Source: Chinchilla lanigera (lineage: Eukaryota; Chordata; Mammalia; Rodentia; Chinchillidae). Taken from it: a DNA stretch of 64,000 nt. The translations under genes were made by a program, and so were the position numbers. The notes below the pieces were generated by a model, which was not told the DNA's origin, made no database searches, and was given only the letters and a program-made list of their open reading frames with translations. The stretch lies in contig NW_004955404.1 of NCBI RefSeq assembly GCF_000276665.1, positions 30,960,452 to 31,024,451 of the forward strand, given 5' to 3'. Shown here piece by piece: positions 58,551 through 64,000 of this stretch (positions within the stretch are counted from its first letter, which is position 1; each line of letters starts with the position of its first letter).

Positions 58551-59262
58551 GTTATGTACTGAATCTTTGTCTGCACCCTCACACCAGGTCCTACATTACT
58601 GTCTTAACCCCTAAAGTGATGACATTGGAAGGTCTGCCTTTAAGAGGTGGTTATGCCATGAAGGAATAGCTCTCATCACCGGGATTAGTGACTTTATAAA
58701 AGAGATCTCAGAAAGTTCTCCCCACGTCTTTCTTCTACATGGGGATTGTCTTGGTTACTTTTCGCTCGTTGCCAGGACAAAACACTTGTCACCCAAAATT
58801 AAGGAAGGAAAGGTTTATTTCGCTTACAGTTTGTACAGTTTTCAGTCCATACTTGGCAGGTTACAAGGCAGAGTGGCACATGGCAGAGGGCTACAGCTCA
58901 TGCGGCAGAACACAGAAAAATCAACAAACACTAAAAAGGGAGGAATGGCTGCAAGCAGCCTCTTCCTCTCCCTTACATATCCAAACTATCCACCCCAGGA
59001 TGGGTGTAGCTCTCACACCCATAATCAATCAAACCCTAAAAGCCTGCCCCATGACCGCATGAGGCTTTGGGGGGGACACACAGACACAAACCATAACAGG
59101 GATACAACAAGAAGCAGTCCGCAGTCCAGAAGAGCATCTTCGCAGAACCTAAACACACTGTCAAACTCATCTCAGACTTCCAGCCTCCAGGACTGTGAGA
59201 AAACAGTCTGGTATTTCAGCCACTCCATCTATGATGCTTTACTGTAGCAGCCTGAATTCATT
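58551..59262 (+). mobile_element. Outer MaLR-type LTR hosting another LTR
   Basis: 5' part: TTGTTATGTACTGAATCTTT, GAAGGTCTGCCTTTAAGAGG, CACCGGGATTAGTGACTTTA, AAAGAGATCTCAGAAAGTTC. The 3' part after 59104 reads TCAGACTTCCAGCCTCCAGG, ACTGTGAGAAAACAGTCTGG, ending GCAGCCTGAAT. A plus-oriented old LTR. Confidence 0.75.
58747..59098 (-). mobile_element. Inner ERVL-MaLR LTR with perfect TSD
   Basis: 352 bp. The plus strand runs TGTCTTGGTTACTTTTCGCT to CACAAACCATAACA. GGGAT flanks both sides (58742-58746 and 59099-59103), confirming a 5-bp TSD. The frames at 58739-59062 and 58786-59247 are LTR translations. Confidence 0.92.
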
Positions 59263-59514
59263 AGGATTCATGATAAATGTCATGGGGCCATTGTTTTCTT
59301 CTGTGTCCTTAATAAAATGTAACACAAAAGAAAACTGTGCCTCTACAATATTTACATGGCCATCCTCAGGCTTTCTTCCCATCTATGTTTTTTTCAATCA
59401 TTGACTTCTCTTGCTTTCTGGAAAGTCTACTTTCTTCATCCCAAGGTATTCCTAATCAGTCATTTAATGTGCCCTTTTTTGCTGCTCAGTCTTAAAGTTT
59501 AAAAAATGTGACCC

Positions 59515-59623
59515 GGGGTCTGGGGATTTAGCTCAGCGGCAAAAGCTCCTGCCTGGCAAGCGCAAGGTCGTGAGTTTGGTTCCCGGTACCAGAGAAAAAC
59601 CAAACAAACAAACAAAAAAAAAA
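59515..59623 (+). mobile_element. ID SINE, young variant
   Basis: GGGGTCTGGGGATTTAGCTC, CGGCAAAAGCTCCTGCCTGG, GGTCGTGAGTTTGGTTCCCG, GGTACCAGAGAAAAACC, (CAAA)n, A-run. The TSD AAAAAATGTGACCC is at 59501-59514 and 59624-59637. Confidence 0.97.
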
Positions 59624-59799
59624 AAAAAATGTGACCCAAGAAACTACTGCTTTTCCTACTCTCATTGAAGTATGGTATGTCTGAGGGTTTATTGCAAGGT
59701 AAACAATATAATACAGGACACATATTGTATAAGATTATTTATAATAGTCACCCAAAGAATGATATACAAGAGAGTGCAGGAAATCTGTCCACACACTAA

Positions 59800-60440
59800 G
59801 GACAAGGAATCTAGCCGAGGTCCTGGATCCCATGGAAATGTCCTGCATGAGTCCAGCTGAAGACCTAGAGCTCATAACAATGCCTCCTACTCATTCAACT
59901 GGAGGCCTAGAGCCCATAACAATATCTCATGCAGGCCTGTTTCACAGAGCTGGGAAAGCCCAAAGGTCAGCGATGGAATCTAGGAAGTGTATGCCAGTGG
60001 GATGAAGGATCTGTGCTAGCAGGCTGGCAGGCTGAGAGATCTATACTGGAACCAGGAAGCAATGTGCAAAGTAAGAACCAGAGCTCCCCTGAAAAGTACC
60101 ATAGCCATCCTCAGCAACAGTGAGGTCCTGAGCTCCTCCAATGATCAAGATAGCTGGATTCCCATCAGGAAAGCCAATGCAGTAAGCTTCTCCAGGAGAC
60201 TGGCAGTGTACCATCTTCCCCTCCGCAGCCAGTAAGTGATGCTCAAAGTGACCAGAGCTCCCCAAAAGTGAACAAAAGCTATTCCCAGTGCCAACAAGGT
60301 CCTGAGCTCCTCGGAGGCTGAAAACAGCCAAGTTCATCAGGAAAGCCAGCATGAGAAGCTCCTCCAAGAGAACCACCAGCTCCTTACAGCTTCTCTCTGC
60401 TTCCAACAGACTCCCAGCAGCTTCTACCAGCTCCCAACAG
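59800..60440. repeat. Diverged tandem repeats (about 47 bp and about 173 bp units)
   Basis: 59860-59935 holds two copies of a CCTAGAGCTCATAACAATG-like unit. 60078-60420 holds two units with period 172-174 bp: CCAGAGCTCCC at 60078 and 60252, GGTCCTGAGCTCCTC at 60124 and 60298, CATCAGGAAAGCCA at 60163 and 60335. The minus-strand frame at 60041-60406 (121 codons) stays open across both units but has no recognisable domain. Confidence 0.7.
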
Positions 60441-60684
60441 CCTTCCTTATTTCTAACAGTCTAACTTCTTATTCAACAGTTCTTCCTACTATGCTGCTGG
60501 CAACAATCCTCAGGTGGGCCTTCCACACCTAGCATCACACTTACTCAGTCCAGCTGGGGATTATAAATTGATCACCTGTTGTCAATCCACCACATATGGG
60601 TTCTGAAAAGAAAAACAGGGCACATAGAAATGGTCCTGAGTTGCTTACTACTAAATAAAAAAGAGCAAATCAAAAGAGATTATA

Positions 60685-60855
60685 TCACTGAAGATAACAA
60701 TATGTAATATAACAGCCACTTTAATTCCTATCATTTTGCTCTGAAACCCTGTATTATTTTTATTGTTTTTGCTTTGTTTTATTTTTGTCTATGGTATTGG
60801 TATTTTGTTATCGTTCTTTTTTATTATTCTCTTTAAAATAAAATTTTTTAAAAAG
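60685..60855 (+). mobile_element. 5'-truncated L1 3'UTR end
   Basis: GAAGATAACAATATGTAATA, TAATTCCTATCATTTTGCTC, ending TCTCTTTAAAATAAAATTTT. Flanks AAAAGAGATTAT (about 60671) and AAAGAGAGATTAT (about 60853) look like an imperfect TSD. Confidence 0.8.
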
Positions 60856-60859
60856 AGAG

Positions 60860-61972
60860 ATTATGTGTCAAGGCCTTTTAATATGATCCCTGAGTAATTG
60901 TAGGATTAGTAAGGACAATGTTTCACTGGAAGCACAATTTTTGATAAGTCTTTAACCTCAGAATAAATTGAAATACAGAACTCTTTCCAATCTATAAAAT
61001 CATCTCTGGAGAAATTCCTCAAATGGCTGGTTAGAATAACTGGATGCACATGAAATCAAATCCGTTATAAATGGCATTGATAAAATGTCACAGAGATGAG
61101 AGAAAAGAGTGAAAGCACATCACTGAGTTTCTTTACATGGGCAGAAAAGAGAAAACGATTGAACAAAATTTTACATTAGGAACACTGTTTTCTTTTTTTA
61201 AGAGTCTCATGCTCTACCAACCGAGCTAGCTGGGTGCTTTGTTTTCTGTTTTTAAAAAGTACATACTGAAGTTTTCTACTAAAAAAAATTGATTACCTAA
61301 AATTTATATTTAAATAAAACTGGCAAATGAAAAAACATAGGAGAATACAAAGGCAAGCAATGCATTATAAATTAATTTAGCTTCTTTAAATTATAGTGCT
61401 GTTTTTTTTTCTTTCCTGTTTGTTTCCCATTGATGAACCCATTTAGCAGGGTTCATCAAAATATCCTGAAAAATAATACTGAGTATATAGCTATATTTAT
61501 TAAAATTCATCAAACACCATTTAAAATTTTTGAATAAGTATAATGACATGGACTATCCAACAAAAGGTGCTAGGAATTATAGGAAAATTTTTTGTTGAGG
61601 AAAAACATCTATGTGCTACCCACATGATAAAACATACCAGAATAAATTCCATGTGTATTAAAGAGATAATGAAAAATATTAAAACCATGAAAAGTGACAT
61701 CAGAATAGCACAGAGCTTTTCAGTTGCAAAATTATTGTACCAAAACAAATAATATTTTAAAAAGCAATAGATATGTCAACTAAAAACTTACTACAGTTCA
61801 TAAAAAGCTAAGAAAAAATGTTCTTTAACAGACCAGAGGAAAAAATTAGTTACTATGACTATGACAATAAATTGGTATATCTTAAACTCTTTAAGTCAAA
61901 AATTAGGTCCCCAAAATATTAAGAAAAGTCATCAACTAATAGTAAAATACTAGCAATAATTTTTAATATCAT
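60860..61972. other. AT-rich unique DNA around a tRNA retropseudogene
   Basis: No gene. 61500-61960 is A-rich with old-LINE-like text (frames at 61521-61748 and 61543-61752, unrecognised). Confidence 0.45.
61200..61237 (-). pseudogene. tRNA-Lys(CTT) 5'-half retropseudogene, tailless
   Basis: The minus strand reads CCCAGCTAGCTCGGTTGGTA, then GAGCATGAGACTCTT. This is the 5' half of tRNA-Lys(CTT) with acceptor 5' strand, D-arm/A-box and anticodon stem, stopping inside the anticodon loop. The 3' half, including the B-box, is absent. Flanking TGTTTTCTTTTTTT (61186-61199) and TGTTTTCTGTTTTT (61240-61253) match 13/14, so it was inserted by L1 machinery. It cannot make a tRNA. Confidence 0.85.
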
Positions 61973-62345
61973 TGTCTTGGTACTTTTCTCTCGTTGCTGA
62001 GACAAGATACCTGACACCAAGAATCAAGGAAGGAAAGGTTTATTTAGCTCCCAGTCTGTGGAGGTTTCAGTCCATACTTGATTGGCTCCAAGGCAGAGTG
62101 GCACATGGCAAAGTGCAACAGTTTATCATGGCTGAAGATAGCAAAAGCAACAAGAACAAAAAAGGGAGGAGTGGCAGCTTGCAGCCTCTTTCTCTCCCTT
62201 ATATATGCAAACTATCTGCCCCAGAGCAGGTATAGCACTCACACCCATAATTCTAGCATTCGATCATGGGTCAATCATAAACTCTAAAAGCTCGCCCCAT
62301 GACTGCATGAGGCTTTTGGGGGACATCCAGACACAAACCATAACA
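61973..62345 (-). mobile_element. Solo ERVL-MaLR LTR
   Basis: 373 bp. The plus strand runs TGTCTTGGTACTTTTCTCTC to CACAAACCATAACA. Flanks ATCAT (61968-61972) and AGCAT (62346-62350) match 4/5. Same young subfamily as 58747 and 5105. Frames at 61972-62235 and 62078-62287 are LTR-internal. Confidence 0.9.
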
Positions 62346-62739
62346 AGCATGTAGAATGGTGTTACAGGAGTGGTATGATAGTCATGCATATATTGTGATG
62401 GTAGTGTAAGTTTCTACAGCCCTTTGAGAAAGAAATTTATCAGTTGTATTACATCTTGAAATTTTTAGAACTCTCAGTCTAAACTAAAAAGTAACAAAGA
62501 ATAATATAAACACCAAAATTTTCCTTGATAATTTCTAAAATTAAATACAAAGAAATTATATATTTATTATTAGGGAAATAGCTAAATAAAAAACATACAT
62601 TCTATGAAATATACAACATACAAATGATACATCACAAAAATTTTAATTACATGAGAAAATATAGTATAAAGTAAAAAAGGATAACTGTATCTTTTACATA
62701 TTATATATGATAATCAAAATACTGTACAGTGTTTAATTT

Positions 62740-62880
62740 TTTATAGTAAAAGACATTGTATTTATTAATTTCCTTCAAAATACTCCCTCTTGCTCCAAAC
62801 ACACTTATCCTATAATTCTTACCATTTTTTGAAGCAACTCTAGAAGTCCTCTTCCTGACTTTCAGAGGCGTGATCAAAAA
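62740..62880 (-). pseudogene. Mariner transposase C-terminal remnant
   Basis: A minus-strand frame reads EEDF, SCFKKW, DKCVWSKREYFEGN and then a stop, with in-frame stops between these blocks. This is the C-terminal pattern of mariner-family transposases (W...C...YFEG). It points away from the next entry. Confidence 0.65.
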
Positions 62881-62929
62881 TATGGTGAATGGTGTTACCA
62901 AATGCCAGCCAATACAAAAGCGGGCCATA

Positions 62930-63195
62930 AAAACATTACCCTACCCACTTAGTGTATCCCTACCCACTTACTCACTGGATCTGATACTGTGTGACTTCTG
63001 GCTCACCCTCAAAGTCAAAATGGATAGAAAAGTAAACATGCTGAATTGATTCAAGATAGAGAGGCAGCATAATAGTGCAATTAAAGACATTCATGAAAAG
63101 GGACTTCCAGAAGTGCTTCAGAAAGTGGCAAAAATAATAGTTCTGTTCAATAAGGAGGAGACTTTTGAAGGGTATTCCTGGTAATATGTCTTTTA
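62930..63195 (+). pseudogene. Mariner transposase C-terminal remnant
   Basis: A plus-strand frame reads YSLDLILCDFWL, where mariners have the third catalytic Asp motif (YSPDLAPCDxxL). It continues KGLPEVLQKVAK, then EETFEGYSW and a stop. Contains a stop and substitutions, so inactive. Arranged head-to-head with the 62740-62880 remnant. Confidence 0.65.
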
Positions 63196-63308
63196 ATGTA
63201 ATTATTTTTAATTTCAATATTTTTCAATCATATCTAACATGTTTAATATATTTTAAATATATGAGCATCCACTAGAACTTCCTTTACTGTGCCACCAAAC
63301 TCTTAAGT

Positions 63309-63312
<4 letters not shown>

Positions 63313-63340
<28 letters not shown>

Positions 63341-63428
63341 GTGGTTTTTCTCCGGTACCGGGAACCGAACTCACGACCTTGCGCTTGCCAGGCAGGCACT
63401 TTTGCCGCTGAGCTAAATCCCCAGCCCC
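63313..63428 (-). mobile_element. ID SINE, young variant
   Basis: T-run, GTGGTTTTTCTCCGGTACCG, GGAACCGAACTCACGACCTT, GCGCTTGCCAGGCAGGCACT, GCCGCTGAGCTAAATCCCCA. The TSD CTCTTAAGTAACT is at 63300-63312 and 63430-63442. Confidence 0.97.
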
Positions 63429-63482
63429 TCTCTTAAGTAACTTGAAGGCAGAACACATACACATGCACATTTTTCAGTAAGT

Positions 63483-63539
63483 ATTACTTTATCCATGATC
63501 AGTGCTAAAGTAATCCATGATTACTTTATCCATGATCAG
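63483..63539. repeat. 20-bp perfect direct repeat
   Basis: ATTACTTTATCCATGATCAG occurs at 63483-63502 and 63520-63539, separated by 17 bp that itself contains TAATCCATG. A local duplication just downstream of an ID. Confidence 0.85.
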
Positions 63540-64000
63540 GTCTAGACGATTCAGGTTATTAAACAGTTTAATGATTTAATGAACTAACCAAATAAGCATC
63601 TATTAATACCTGAATGATTAAACCAAACTCACTGAAGGGTTAACAATTTCTTTCACACTTTTCTACAATATACATTCATTCCACAAAATATTAAGGAGCT
63701 ATCTCAAATACTAATGGAAATGATGCATTTCATAGCCACTTATAAAAATAGGAGAAATATGAACAAGCTTTGCTTTTGATAAACATGGATGAAATTTATT
63801 GCTGCAGGGGCACAAATTGATGTTTAGAAGGTATTTGAACACAGTTTGGAAGAAAAGCTGCATGTTCCCTTTGTGTTTAAATAGCTTCAGTTGCAGTCTT
63901 TTATATCACAGCAAAAAGAAACTGGTGAATAACTACAGATCCACAGAAGGAAACAAACTAACAAACACTGTATGGGACAAATAATCTCCAGGCTGAATCC
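63540..64000. other. AT-rich unique DNA
   Basis: No repeat or gene recognised. The 61-codon frame at 63799-63984 has no recognisable similarity. Confidence 0.5.

Noticed and set aside
58786..59247. 153-codon open frame
   Set aside because: It sits within an inner MaLR LTR plus the 3' part of its host LTR. The absence of stops is chance in LTR sequence.
61190..61240. Functional tRNA-Lys gene
   Set aside because: Only the 5' half exists; the T-arm, B-box and 3' acceptor strand are missing.
3212..62345. Interpretation of the recurrent ~360-bp 'CTTGGTTACTTTT...CATAACA' repeat as a hAT DNA transposon
   Set aside because: TG...CA ends, 5-bp TSDs (ATATG, GGGAT), an AATAAA-type signal and similarity of layout to MaLR LTRs favour ERVL-MaLR. 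hAT elements would give 8-bp TSDs.
1..64000. CRISPR array, operon-like or prokaryotic gene clusters
   Set aside because: No regularly spaced short repeats with unique spacers, and no dense same-strand long frames. The SINE/LINE/LTR content is mammalian.

Overview
This window is gene-poor nuclear DNA from a placental mammal, almost certainly a rodent. The main evidence is the SINE set. There are tRNA-derived ID elements with long A-tails and target-site duplications (TSDs), B1 (7SL-derived) copies, and fused B1-dID composites. These sit among L1 LINEs, many ERVL-MaLR LTRs, and older placental-wide repeats (MER20, L2, MLT1). The young ID copies share an unusual 3' half (GGTCGTGAGTTCG...GGTACC). 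I tentatively read this as a lineage-specific subfamily, possibly castorimorph such as beaver, but I cannot prove the species.

I found no intact protein-coding gene, no CpG-island-like stretch, no functional RNA gene and no CRISPR. All long open frames are fragments of L1 ORF1/ORF2, repeat-internal frames or chance. The window looks like intergenic DNA or the inside of a very large intron.

Layout: 1-8.7 kb is a stack of reverse-strand L1s, including a nearly full-length copy (about 323-7330) whose reverse transcriptase motif is mutated and which carries two MaLR LTRs. 8.7-10.7 kb holds an L1 3' end, a MaLR internal fragment with its LTR, and a B1-dID. 10.7-13.9 kb is mostly unique. 13.9-16.8 kb holds an L1 with a 5' inversion, two LTRs and a GA-rich repeat. 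17-20 kb is AT-rich unique DNA with a (TG)n. 20-22.9 kb is an old L1 assembly with diverged tandem units. 23-27.4 kb has two MaLR LTRs with simple-repeat expansions and a MER20. 27.4-38 kb is mainly unique, with L2, L1M, B1 and ID remnants. 38-47.2 kb has L1 3' ends, SINEs, and a MaLR internal region with its 3' LTR. 47.2-52.4 kb is a pair of L1s facing head to head, the reverse one interrupted by a solo ERV LTR, two IDs and a palindromic DNA-transposon MITE. 52.9-64 kb is a dense nest of MaLR LTRs, L1 tails, IDs, mariner remnants and a tRNA-Lys half-retropseudogene.

There is no pathway to reconstruct. The biology here is retrotransposition: L1 machinery has mobilised IDs, B1s, a 3'UTR-like transcript and a tRNA fragment, and MaLRs have repeatedly landed inside one another. 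The most notable items are a 15-bp target site present three times because of two insertions, a tailless tRNA-Lys(CTT) half-retropseudogene, an inverted pair of mariner transposase remnants, a near-perfectly palindromic MITE, and a repair-scar-like cluster at 35.4 kb. I do not see a previously undescribed multi-gene system.
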